This document shows, piece by piece, positions 27,908 through 36,006 of a DNA stretch of 64,000 nucleotides (within the stretch, counting starts at the first letter, position 1; every line of letters starts with the position of its first letter). Under the pieces are notes generated by a model. It was not told the DNA's origin. It saw only the letters and a program-made list of their open reading frames with translations, and made no database searches. Made by a program: the position numbers and the translations under genes. The stretch covers positions 2,015,001 to 2,079,000 of the forward strand of contig NZ_UGOD01000001.1 in assembly GCF_900461525.1 (NCBI RefSeq). Direction: 5' to 3'. Source of the stretch: Legionella busanensis. Lineage in GTDB: Bacteria > Pseudomonadota > Gammaproteobacteria > Legionellales > Legionellaceae.

Positions 27908-29053
27908 TTAATGCTTACAAGTATTAGCAGCCTTTATATTATTTTCTTGATCTTTTATTATTGCGTCTAATGCCTTGTCTGAAGAAGTTTGTAGTCCTAA
28001 TGGCCCTAATAGCTTTGTTGCATGTCCCTGCCCAGTTTTAATAACTGCATATTCTTCTGTGAGTCCTTTTTTAGGATCACCCTCCTTATATTTTAATTTA
28101 TCGACAATTTTTTTTAGGTCCTCTGTGCTAGTAGCCTTATTAATTTCGGATTTAAAATTTAAAAGAATCTGGGTTTTTAAATGATCCCCCTTTAAAGTGT
28201 GAAGCTGCTCTTTCATACCACGGTAACTTGCTGCAAAGGTATGATTTCTGCTTTTGTTTGAGTCATGGACTTCGTATTCGTAATGAATATCTGAGGAAGC
28301 TTTCTTCTGTAGGGGAGCTTCTATCTTTTCCTGTGTTGACCTTCCACGGTTTACAGGTAGCGCAGTAGAAGTTACATGCTCTGGTGGTAGCTGCTTTATC
28401 ATTACAGGTAGTACAGTAGAAGTTACATGCTCTGGTGGTAGCTGCTTTATCATTACAGGTAGTGCAGTAGAAGTTACATGCTCTGATGGTAGCTGCTTTA
28501 TCATTACAGGCAGCGCAGGATCAGATCTTCCTATTATCCCCTTCTCTTCATTCGGACAATCTCTAGCCAATTTGCCAAAAATACCATTATTTTTATCTCT
28601 CGAACATTGAACAGCCTCCCTTTTTTTAATATCCCATTTTAATTCCGGGTAAATCATGTTTTCTAAACTGTAGGAGGGGTTTCCTGTTGCTAACTTATCT
28701 TTTAAAGCACGAATGTGCTCAAGAGTAAGATTATCTTTTGTTATTGCAAGTACACCTTTAGGTGGTTTCGGATCGTTATAATCAAAATCCTGCCAACCCG
28801 TTTCGGTTAACCACAAACGTTTAGGATTTTGTGGTTCCCACTTATTAGGAGCGGTACCATTATACCTTCTGGATTCAATAGTTATGACACCCTCTTGGTT
28901 ACTCTCGCGAAGTAGCCAGAAAAGACGGTTGTCAAATTTAGAGATTAATTTCTGAGCATTCTCTACAATCAAATTTTGAGCTGCTCTTGAATCTTTTATA
29001 GGATAGATGTCAAAACTAATTTCTTGCTCTGTTTTTTCGGTTTTAAACTGCAT
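27908..29053 (-). CDS. Protein with SH2-like N-terminus and tandem 17-residue repeats; effector candidate
   Basis: 381 residues. Residues about 15-135 resemble an SH2 domain: helix RAAQNLIVENAQKLISKF, then LFWLLRESNQEGVITIE, which mirrors the FLVRES...G.ytLS phosphotyrosine-binding strand with Arg49, later a helix TLEHIRALKDKL. Residues about 180-235 carry three copies of a 17-residue repeat (LPVMIKQLPPEHVTSTA). The C-terminal region is helical and charged, ending in NTCKH. No signal peptide. SH2 domains are rare in bacteria but a large set is known in Legionella. The SH2 call rests on motif reading, not on an alignment. Confidence 0.6.
   Translation of the reverse strand: MQFKTEKTEQEISFDIYPIKDSRAAQNLIVENAQKLISKFDNRLFWLLRESNQEGVITIESRRYNGTAPNKWEPQNPKRLWLTETGWQDFDYNDPKPPKGVLAITKDNLTLEHIRALKDKLATGNPSYSLENMIYPELKWDIKKREAVQCSRDKNNGIFGKLARDCPNEEKGIIGRSDPALPVMIKQLPSEHVTSTALPVMIKQLPPEHVTSTVLPVMIKQLPPEHVTSTALPVNRGRSTQEKIEAPLQKKASSDIHYEYEVHDSNKSRNHTFAASYRGMKEQLHTLKGDHLKTQILLNFKSEINKATSTEDLKKIVDKLKYKEGDPKKGLTEEYAVIKTGQGHATKLLGPLGLQTSSDKALDAIIKDQENNIKAANTCKH
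28356..28508 (-). repeat. Three tandem 51-bp coding repeats
   Basis: Units at 28356-28406, 28407-28457 and 28458-28508 differ at only a few bases, and a partial unit follows at 28509. Each encodes the 17-residue unit of the SH2-like protein in frame, so copy-number change would not break the gene. Confidence 0.92.
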
Positions 29054-29382
29054 CTTTCTCGGCTATACCAACTGTATTTACTTAATTCTAGGTCAATTAT
29101 TCACCAATTTGTATGTTTTTTTTATAAGTTTTAATGAAAATAGTATGTTTACAATAAAAAAATTAGCTCGGGTAGCCTTGGTAAAACCGTGCATAATCCT
29201 AAAGTTTAACAAATATAATGGTTAGGCAGTAAAAGATTAAATGTTAAAATCATGAATTTACATTAAATTGTAATTGTATATCTTAGATTGTTTAGTGAGA
29301 AAAGATATTTTAGTTAGGCTAAATTAGCTGTTTTTTTGTAAGATGTTGGGCCATTTAGCCCAATTTACGCTTGTATGTTAAA
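29054..29382. other. Intergenic region, 329 bp
   Basis: AT-rich DNA between two minus-strand genes. It contains dispersed-element copy 2 at 29343-29374 next to the adenosine deaminase stop, and should contain the promoter of the SH2-like gene; no clear consensus promoter was found. Confidence 0.45.
29343..29374. repeat. Dispersed palindromic element, copy 2
   Basis: ATGTTGGGCCATTTAGCCCA then ATTTACGCTTGT, same orientation as copy 1. TTGGGC pairs with GCCCAA around a 6-base loop. Situated immediately 3' of the adenosine deaminase gene. Confidence 0.65.
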
Positions 29383-30498
29383 TTAATATTGCAAAGATAT
29401 TGCAGTTTCATTATCCAAAGCATGTTCATTAGCAAAAGTAGTAATCTTTTCTAACAGCTGTTGTTTGAGCGATTCAGGGGCAAAGCTGTGTTCAATAGCG
29501 CGTTGAGTGATTTTAAGTAAATCTTTAGGTTTAAGATTTAATAAATTTTTAACATAGTCATATTCATACTGTAAATTTGTACCAAAAAATGGTGGATCAT
29601 CTGTGCTCAGCGAATAACTAACATTTGCTTCATGAATAATAGTTAATGGATGCTCTAAATCTTTATGTTCATGAGGATAAGATGCCCGCGTTTGTAATTT
29701 ATGATTACTTGTTGGACATACTTCCAGGTGGATGTTTCGTTCTTTTAATATTTGCAATAAATTTTCATCAAAAGCTGCATGAATCCCATGCCCAATCCGT
29801 TGCACACCTAATAATTCAATAGCTTGTAATACATTATCTGAATTGGTAAGCTCACCCGCATGAGCAGTTAGTTTTAATCCTGCTTCTTTTGCTTTTTTAA
29901 AAGCATTGACAAATAATTCTGGATGAAAATTAATTTCATCGCCTGCTAGACCAATACCACAGACATAATCATGTTTATTTTGAATAATCTGATCAACGAG
30001 TTCTTCACATGCTTTTTGGCCAAGATGTCTTACTAATACCACAATAATGCGTGATTCTATTCCAAACTCTTGCTGCGCTTTTTTTATTCCCTCTTCCACC
30101 GCATTAATTGTTTCTATATAGGGAACTTTAAACCGCGATAAATGATCAGGAGAAACAGTTAGCTCTGTATAAATAGAGCCTTGCGCATGACTAAGTTTTA
30201 AATATTCATAAGTTATTTGTGTCAGTGCTTGTTTACTATTAACTACGCTACTGATTTCATCATATTGCTGTAGAAATTCTGGGAAATTTGTCCATGTAAA
30301 ACCTTTACCATCCTCTGAAAATAGTGAAGGTGATAAGGAAACCTTGTAATCTTCACTCATTTTCTTTACTAACCCAGGTGGCATTGTTCCTTCAAGATGA
30401 ACATGCAATTCAGCTTTTGGCAGTAATTTCATTAAGTCTATTTTTTGTGGTTGAGTATTTGCAAAAAAGCGAGGAGATTTAGCTCCATATTTATACAT
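29383..30498 (-). CDS. add: Adenosine deaminase family protein
   Basis: 371 residues with every landmark of the family: zinc-binding KAELHVHLEGT near residues 28-38, substrate glycine in VCGIGLAGDE, HAGE (catalytic Glu), RIGHGI, the SNHKLQ segment and STDDPPFFG with the zinc-binding Asp. It converts adenosine (or a related 6-amino compound) to inosine and ammonia in the cytosol for purine salvage. The ATG at 30498 gives 21 extra residues before the conserved start LPKAELHVH, and an internal Met at residue 23 (MKLLPKAEL) is an alternative start. Confidence 0.92.
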   Translation of the reverse strand: MYKYGAKSPRFFANTQPQKIDLMKLLPKAELHVHLEGTMPPGLVKKMSEDYKVSLSPSLFSEDGKGFTWTNFPEFLQQYDEISSVVNSKQALTQITYEYLKLSHAQGSIYTELTVSPDHLSRFKVPYIETINAVEEGIKKAQQEFGIESRIIVVLVRHLGQKACEELVDQIIQNKHDYVCGIGLAGDEINFHPELFVNAFKKAKEAGLKLTAHAGELTNSDNVLQAIELLGVQRIGHGIHAAFDENLLQILKERNIHLEVCPTSNHKLQTRASYPHEHKDLEHPLTIIHEANVSYSLSTDDPPFFGTNLQYEYDYVKNLLNLKPKDLLKITQRAIEHSFAPESLKQQLLEKITTFANEHALDNETAISLQY

Positions 30499-30838
30499 AC
30501 TGACTCTCTATTTATTATAAAATTAACCCGAGAATATAAATTGTGAGTAATAAGTTTGCAACTCAGTTAAAGAAAAATATCTCGCTAATTTATTGCAGTG
30601 ATATTGCATAGAAATAACTGTAATCATTTAAGATAAACTTTATTAATATTAATAATTGAGTGCAGTTAAGCAAAGCGTCCTCAGTGCTGCTCTTATAATC
30701 TTTAATCAATTGATTATTTAATATTTTTCTTACCTATGAATAGGCCGTGATACAAGGAAAATTAAGGTACTTCCATTATATTTTCTGCTTTATTTTTGTC
30801 TATAATTAGGACAAGGCTTTGTCCAATAGAGTACTAAT
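30499..30838. other. Divergent intergenic region, 340 bp
   Basis: AT-rich. A TATAAT hexamer at 30801-30806 lies 33 bp before the next plus-strand gene and could be its -10 box, but no good -35 is present. No gene seen. Confidence 0.4.
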
Positions 30839-31372
30839 ATGAAAAAAGTAGCTGCTACATTTGTTCTCTATTTCTCCTGGATAATAATTTCTTCAAGCAC
30901 AACTGCCTACGACACTTATGAGAATGCTAGGTTTAATTATCAAATAAGTTACCCTTTATTCTTAAAACCTCAAGGTGAATCCCAAAATGGTGACGGTCAA
31001 GGATTTATTGGAAAAAATGCAACCCTGTCAGTGTATGGTTCTTTTTTCCCAAATATTGAATCACAAAAAGATGAAAAGAATTACAAAATCCAGGATGAGT
31101 TTAATTATGAAAAAATAGGTATTAAACAAAAGGGATTTACGCTAGATTTTTGGCTTTTAAAGAAAGATTTTTATGTCATTTCAGCGTTCAATAGCACTAC
31201 CATTGTGTATATGAAAAAGATATTTGCTAAACCTTGTGGTGTACATGCTTATTTTTGGCTTTATTATCCGAAGGAAGCAGAAAAACAATGGATTCCTATT
31301 GTAACGATAATTAGCAAATCATTTCAATTTAGTACGCATAAATGTCAAGGCGATTATAAAATACCTAATTAA
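30839..31372 (+). CDS. Secreted hypothetical protein
   Basis: 177 residues with a signal peptide (MKKVAATFVLYFSWIIISSSTTA) and a mature domain of mainly beta strands (FNYQISYPLFLKPQGESQNGDG). The mature part resembles small PsbP-like or lipoprotein-type periplasmic domains in general appearance only (a tyrosine-rich NARFNYQISYP start). Two late cysteines may form a disulfide. Function unknown; no operon partners. Confidence 0.65.
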   Translation: MKKVAATFVLYFSWIIISSSTTAYDTYENARFNYQISYPLFLKPQGESQNGDGQGFIGKNATLSVYGSFFPNIESQKDEKNYKIQDEFNYEKIGIKQKGFTLDFWLLKKDFYVISAFNSTTIVYMKKIFAKPCGVHAYFWLYYPKEAEKQWIPIVTIISKSFQFSTHKCQGDYKIPN

Positions 31373-31693
31373 TAGCTTAATATGCACATCGAAGCGATTT
31401 TGTGTCATGACTGATAGTCTCTTTACAGTATTATATGCGTCATCAATTAGAGTATTATTTATTCTATAAAGAAAAATTCTCCTTAATTATCAATAGAACA
31501 TCCTAATAATCTAAAATCTCTTCTTCTCCAACCAATGTAATAGGCAAATAAGTAGCACCTGATCCATTTAAATAACGAGTTAGATTTTTATTAATGAGAA
31601 ATATAGCTTTCATGTATAGCTTCATATACACTACCCGGCTAATTTTAAGAAATAATTTTATTCTAATTACTCAATTATTGGTCGGAAGTTACT
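31373..31693. other. Intergenic region, 321 bp
   Basis: No gene found. AT-rich, between the secreted protein and a decayed gene; may itself contain decayed coding sequence that I cannot identify. Confidence 0.35.
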
Positions 31694-31983
31694 ATGTTAC
31701 CTACCTTTACTTCAGCAAAATCGCTTTCTGACTGGATGAACGACAAAGTCTATCCGCTTATTGATTGTTATAAGGCAAGATTAGCGGTTATATGCAATTG
31801 CAATTTTTAAGTGATGTAAAGCAATTACCGGCAGTTATGTTAGATAAAGCATTAGATAGTGAGCAATTTACCTGGAATTCTATAAACTTTGCTCGTTGTC
31901 TTAAAGGGTTAAAGAAACTGCCAGTCATTTCTCCATTACAAGCAGTGCTGCAGGCATTGACAATTAAGCTAAACCAATCATAA
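31694..31983 (+). pseudogene. Frameshifted small gene of unknown family
   Basis: Two frames join across a shift near 31775-31790. The first reads MLPTFTSAKSLSDWMNDKVY then PLIDCYKARL; the second continues SGYMQLQFLSDVKQLPAVML to ALTIKLNQS and a stop at 31981-31983. Together they would make about 95 residues with consistent amphipathic character. Without the shift the first frame ends at 31800. It may be the tail of a larger lost protein. Family not recognised. Confidence 0.5.
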
Positions 31984-32065
31984 GAGGCTTTTGGAGTTCA
32001 AGCAATTGGTAATGTCTTGTATGGCTTGCAACGCTAGTCTAATAATTTAATAATTACTGATTAAA

Positions 32066-32617
32066 ATGAAACTAATAATCTCGTACAAACTTGATAGTAT
32101 CGAAAATGTCATACCAGAAAAGCAGATTGAAATAATAAAACTATTTAGCTACAGTAAAAGCGACTTTATTGTAAGGAAAATTATTGAAGCATGTAATTTA
32201 AAGCATCCTAACCTCGAAAAAATACCTGCTTATAACATTTTAAAAAATAACTTAAATGAAATTATAAATAATTGCTTAGATAGCATTGCTGAAAAAAGAT
32301 TGGTAAATAATCAATTTGATATGGCAATTATTGAAGTAGTTATTATTGATAATGGTCATACTTTGATAATGAAGCTTAAAGATAATGGGATTGGATTAGG
32401 AGAGAATTACTTACACAAGTTATCTTATCCTGAATTTAAGCATACGAAATCCCAAGAGCATTTTAAAAAGAAAGAAAAAGATTATTGTATTGGTGGATGC
32501 GGTATAGGTTTATTTCACCTTAATGCAAAGTTGGCAAAAAATGATGCGAAATTATACCTTAAATCCAGAAAAGAGGCTGGAGCCACAATTGAGATTTCCA
32601 TGAAAAAGCCTTATTAA
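32066..32617 (+). CDS. Stand-alone GHKL (histidine-kinase-type) ATPase domain
   Basis: 183 residues that contain only the ATP-binding half of a histidine kinase: N-box NILKNNLNEIINNCLDSI, G1 box KDNGIGLGE, and G2 box CIGGCGIGLFHLNAKL, followed by the last strand GATIEISMK. No phospho-acceptor histidine domain, sensor or membrane segment precedes it. It may be a truncated kinase, or an independent regulator of the anti-sigma or sporulation-kinase type. The short N-terminal part (MKLIISYKLDSIENVIPEKQ) does not match a dimerisation domain. It follows a frameshifted fragment by 82 bp. Confidence 0.75.
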   Translation: MKLIISYKLDSIENVIPEKQIEIIKLFSYSKSDFIVRKIIEACNLKHPNLEKIPAYNILKNNLNEIINNCLDSIAEKRLVNNQFDMAIIEVVIIDNGHTLIMKLKDNGIGLGENYLHKLSYPEFKHTKSQEHFKKKEKDYCIGGCGIGLFHLNAKLAKNDAKLYLKSRKEAGATIEISMKKPY

Positions 32618-32672
32618 TTATTACAAACTTAATAAAAAGAGGATAAGGTTAATTAAAACCTCTATAAATCTA

Positions 32673-33461
32673 TTAGGGACAAATAGTAGCAAGCTTTGAT
32701 GAAATAAAATTACTCTTATGAAATATTTTCTCTGAAAACAAGATTGAAGAATCCCGTTGAAATAAGATTATTGTAGAATTTACAGTACCATATTTCGCTT
32801 GTGGCACATGCACAAATATAGAGCTTAATGATTTTTCTAAATCATGTGCAATTCCCGTTTTAGGAAGCTGATTGTCCGGCGCTAAGCTTTTATCAGATAA
32901 TATTGTATAGAGAAAGTCAATTTTTTCTTGGTTGTTTGTATATTTATCTAATTCTCCAATATGTTTTTTAAATAACGCTTTAGCTTTTTCCGTTTTAGGC
33001 CAAGAAGTATTGAGCAAATGGTTGCTAAGACTATAAATACCAGAAGATAACGTCTGTATTGTATTTTGAATATTAGAATAATAAACAATTTGATTAATAC
33101 TACCGACAATTAAGTTGAACTTGTTGTACTTATCTGAACAAGATTGAATTTTTTGCAAATATTGAAGAGGCGATATTGACTCACAGGTAAAAAGATAATC
33201 ACTGACCAGCTTACCTCGAGACTCTAATGACAAGTCATATAATTGTGGATCTCTATAGTTTGTAAGTAAGGCAAAATAACCCGATCGAGTAATACCTAGC
33301 CAAGTTCCACCTTCTTTTAAGTCTCTTCCAGCAAAAACGTTTAAATTGTCCTGCCAAAAATGGGCCGATGAAGTAGGGCGCGCGTAGAATTCATCTCTAT
33401 TAGATAAAATGATAAGAGGGTATTTCGGATGTTTGTTAATAGCTATTAAGGCAAGACACAT
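32673..33461 (-). CDS. NRDE/TANGO2-family protein
   Basis: 262 residues starting MCLALIAINKHPKYPLIILSNRDEFYARPT, with Cys2 in the nucleophile position of Ntn-type hydrolases and the NRDE motif that names the family. Additional family signatures are FAGRDLKEGGTWLGI and ALLTNYRDP. TANGO2 homologues are linked to lipid or haem handling in eukaryotes; bacterial function is unknown. Transcribed convergently with the GHKL gene. Confidence 0.88.
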   Translation of the reverse strand: MCLALIAINKHPKYPLIILSNRDEFYARPTSSAHFWQDNLNVFAGRDLKEGGTWLGITRSGYFALLTNYRDPQLYDLSLESRGKLVSDYLFTCESISPLQYLQKIQSCSDKYNKFNLIVGSINQIVYYSNIQNTIQTLSSGIYSLSNHLLNTSWPKTEKAKALFKKHIGELDKYTNNQEKIDFLYTILSDKSLAPDNQLPKTGIAHDLEKSLSSIFVHVPQAKYGTVNSTIILFQRDSSILFSEKIFHKSNFISSKLATICP

Positions 33462-33696
33462 TGTTATAAATCCGTAATGACTACTTATTAGTATATTTAG
33501 TCTAAGAGTGCGTAGTCAAATCATGACATTTTAACTTTTTTAATAAAAATCTCAGTATTTTTTATAAGCAACGCAAAAACTAGTATAATGAAAAATGAAT
33601 TACCCCATACACTAAAAACGCACATTAAAACTAGATTGCAAGTTATGCATAGTTGTAGCAATATCTTTAATTAAAACATTAAACGTCTACAGTTAA

Positions 33697-34476
33697 ATGA
33701 AATATAGATCTCATACCAGTGCAAAACCATCACATTACAATGCTGAGGCTGCTAATTACGATGCCTTTAATGAAGAAAACTCAAAAATAATCAACCAAAC
33801 AATCGAAAATATTCTTAAACAACATCATGTAAAAACTGTACTTGATTTAACGTGCGGTACTGGCTCGCAAGTCTTTTGGTTAACAAAACGTGGCTATCAA
33901 GTAACCGGTGCTGATATTAATACTAATATGCTTAAAATAGCGCAAAACAAAGCCAAACAGGAGAATTTCAATGTTCCCTTTATTAAAGGCGACATGCGTT
34001 CTTTAAAAATTGGTAGCGAATTTGATGCAGTTATTACGATTTTTAATGCCATAGGTCATTTAACAAAAGATGACTTTCGAGTTGCTTTGCAAAATATTCA
34101 TATAAATTTAAAACCTAACGGTTTCTATGTATTTGATATTTTCAATTTACGTTATTTTTTAACTGATAATAATATCACTAACCTTACTATCGACTGGTTT
34201 AAAGTCGACAAGGAAAAGAAAATACGCGAAATACAATATAGTACTATAGATGAAGATGGCATCCTTGCATCATTTACGACGGCCATTGAGCAATACGGTT
34301 CTAGCCAACCTAAAATGTCTAAAAGTTCTCAAACACTGCAGATTTATACAGCAAAACAGTTACAAGAACTTTTGCACCAGTGTGGCTTTAAAACTTTAAG
34401 TCAATGTAATGTTGATGGCTTACCTTTTGTTGAAGATAAATCAGAACGGATATTGACTGTTGCACAGAAAATATAA
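33697..34476 (+). CDS. Class I SAM-dependent methyltransferase
   Basis: 259 residues. Motif I TVLDLTCGTGSQVFWLTKRG (residues about 48-67), acidic D in VTGADINTNML, motif II-like SEFDAVITIFNAIGHL and motif III LKPNGFYVFDIFNL. The N-terminus (YNAEAANYDAFNEE) is the usual substrate lid of small-molecule methyltransferases. Acceptor unknown. It is convergent with another methyltransferase at 34542-35300, to which it is not closely similar. Confidence 0.85.
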   Translation: MKYRSHTSAKPSHYNAEAANYDAFNEENSKIINQTIENILKQHHVKTVLDLTCGTGSQVFWLTKRGYQVTGADINTNMLKIAQNKAKQENFNVPFIKGDMRSLKIGSEFDAVITIFNAIGHLTKDDFRVALQNIHINLKPNGFYVFDIFNLRYFLTDNNITNLTIDWFKVDKEKKIREIQYSTIDEDGILASFTTAIEQYGSSQPKMSKSSQTLQIYTAKQLQELLHQCGFKTLSQCNVDGLPFVEDKSERILTVAQKI

Positions 34477-34510
34477 GATTGATTAATACGCCTAATCAAA
34501 ATTAATTGAC

Positions 34511-34525
34511 GCCCGCTACGCGGGC
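34511..34525. terminator. Compact GC hairpin between convergent methyltransferase genes
   Basis: GCCCGCTACGCGGGC is a perfect 6-bp GC stem with a 3-base loop in otherwise AT-rich DNA, midway between two convergent stops. No T-tract on either side; probably a bidirectional transcript end or REP-like element. Confidence 0.55.
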
Positions 34526-34541
34526 ATAGCAAATTATATAC

Positions 34542-35300
34542 TTACAAAATAAGTACAGTTACATTTAGATCAATAGCAAAATAATAGTGTCTATTTTTAC
34601 TCTTTAACTCTAAATCGTTCAACCAATTTTGCAGTAACTCTTTATTAAAACTCGATTCAGCAATGTCAAAAATTAATTGTGCCATTAAAAAGCCATAATT
34701 TCCTGGCTGGAAATCATATTCAACAATACGCCATGTTTCACATTTACTTGTTTTACTAAAAAAACTAGAGGCAATTAAACCTGGAAGCTTTCTACCCATT
34801 TGACCATCACAATGTGCTTGCCAACTTTGCTTTATATCAGCAAATGTGTGAATAAGATTACGTGTCAACTCTTTATATTGGCTATTATAAATGGCTGAAT
34901 CAAAATCATAATGAGAAAGGATGCACACGCCATTTTTATTTAGTAGATTTTTAAACTCATTAATGAAATCGAGCTTGTTATCAATGCATTCAAGCACATT
35001 ATTACAGACGATTTTATCGAATTTATTAGGTTTTAGCGAAGCTAGATTTGAATATTGTTTCGGTACTAAAAGACCTAGCTCTATTTCTTTAGCATAATTT
35101 TTCTTGATACCTTGAATCATTGTCTTGCTAGAGTCAATCGCAAAAATTGTTTTTGGCCGTGTATCTTCTGCTGCAAGCAATAGCTTAATAAAATCGCCTT
35201 TTCCGCACCCATAATCTAAAAACGCAGTATTTTTAGTACTTCCTAATTTCTTAATCAGATTCTGTTTATAGAAGGTAATTCTATCTAACACTTCATGCAC
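34542..35300 (-). CDS. Class I SAM-dependent methyltransferase
   Basis: 252 residues. Motif I FLDYGCGKGDFIKLLLAA with the following acidic AIDSSKTMIQG, motif II DKIVCNNVLECIDNKLDFI and motif III LLNKNGVCILSHYDFD. The late region (GFLMAQLIFDIAE) is a helical cap. Small-molecule methylation is likely but the acceptor is unknown. A decayed relative lies immediately upstream (35341-35454). Confidence 0.82.
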   Translation of the reverse strand: MHEVLDRITFYKQNLIKKLGSTKNTAFLDYGCGKGDFIKLLLAAEDTRPKTIFAIDSSKTMIQGIKKNYAKEIELGLLVPKQYSNLASLKPNKFDKIVCNNVLECIDNKLDFINEFKNLLNKNGVCILSHYDFDSAIYNSQYKELTRNLIHTFADIKQSWQAHCDGQMGRKLPGLIASSFFSKTSKCETWRIVEYDFQPGNYGFLMAQLIFDIAESSFNKELLQNWLNDLELKSKNRHYYFAIDLNVTVLIL

Positions 35301-35340
35301 CTAGTTATGTTTAATTTCAGAAGCGGCCTTTTTATTTATA

Positions 35341-35454
35341 TTAGATAATTTTTCTGGCCAAGATCACCTGATTTCCAGATTGATCTATTCTATCCATAAA
35401 ATCAAATCCTTTATCTTTAAGATACTTTGCAATTGGTTTACCCGAATCACAACC
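35341..35454 (-). pseudogene. Remnant of a third methyltransferase (motif I only)
   Basis: An open minus-strand stretch reads GCDSGKPIAKYLKDKGFDF then MDRIDQSGNQVILARKII before a stop at 35341. It mirrors the methyltransferase pattern GCGTGRPIAEYL..GF.V.GID.S..MI..AR, with the second motif-I glycine region altered (CDSG for CGTG). No start codon or downstream domain remains. Confidence 0.55.
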
Positions 35455-35548
35455 AATTAAATCTCACTATTAATAAAAATAAATTATTATGATCAGGAGA
35501 CTTAGATGGAGAAAGGCGCTTAAGAATAGTTTCTAAAGTATTACTTAC

Positions 35549-35833
35549 CTACTGCAAATGCTCCTTTTGCTTTTTAAGCACTTTCTGCTGCGCTTGAAGA
35601 TGTGTATAGATATTGTGAGCCTTTTGCAAAATATCTTTTATGATCTTTAAACTAAAACCAAAGTAATTCAAAGCAATAATTTGCTGTAATTTTGCTAAAT
35701 CAGGCTTAGTATAACAACGATACCCATTTGCTTCACGAAAGGAAGGTTTTAATAAACCAATTTTATCGTAGTGTCTCAGCGTCCGGGTGGATGTTTGAGC
35801 TAACTCACTTATTTCTTTAATATAACATTTCAT
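35549..35833 (-). CDS. MerR-family regulator, truncated by an in-frame TAG
   Basis: 94 residues from ATG 35833 (MKCYIKEISELAQTSTRTLR), with the winged helix-turn-helix of MerR proteins: HYDKIGLLKPSFREANGYRCY and ALNYFGFSLKIIKDIL. The protein stops at TAG in the middle of the dimerisation coiled coil. Reading through that codon, the frame continues as VSNTLETILKRLSPSKSP and more before the next stop at 35447, so the ancestral protein was longer. An ATG at 35878 lies inside the promoter and is not used. The effector-binding domain is missing, so it may be inactive or a constitutive DNA-binding fragment. Confidence 0.75.
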   Translation of the reverse strand: MKCYIKEISELAQTSTRTLRHYDKIGLLKPSFREANGYRCYTKPDLAKLQQIIALNYFGFSLKIIKDILQKAHNIYTHLQAQQKVLKKQKEHLQ

Positions 35834-35858
35834 TATCTTAAATCTCCTGTCATGACTG

Positions 35859-35889
35859 AGAATAGAGGATGACATCATGTCAGGGTCAA
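35859..35889 (-). promoter_or_regulatory. MerR-type promoter with 19-bp spacer and operator
   Basis: On the minus strand TTGACC (35889-35884) and TATTCT (35864-35859) are separated by exactly 19 bp, the long spacer characteristic of MerR-activated promoters, and the perfect dyad TGACATGATGTCA (35882-35870) fills the spacer. The start point would fall about 20 bp before the regulator's ATG, indicating autoregulation. Confidence 0.8.
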
Positions 35890-36006
35890 GAGAAATTTTT
35901 AAAATTCTGTGAAGGTTTTTAAAGTCGGATAGAAACTATCTTGGGCTCGAGGCAAGCTACATCAAGACTACGTTTACTAAAGCTATTTAATTTATTTTAT
36001 TCCGCA

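Noticed and set aside
28356..28560. Possible CRISPR array
   Set aside because: The repeats are directly contiguous, with no spacers, are 51 bp long and lie in frame inside a coding region.
21304..29374. Direct repeat of the tRNA-Arg 3' end as attR
   Set aside because: No second copy of the tRNA 3' end was seen in the part scanned, so a present-day island with att sites is not supported here.
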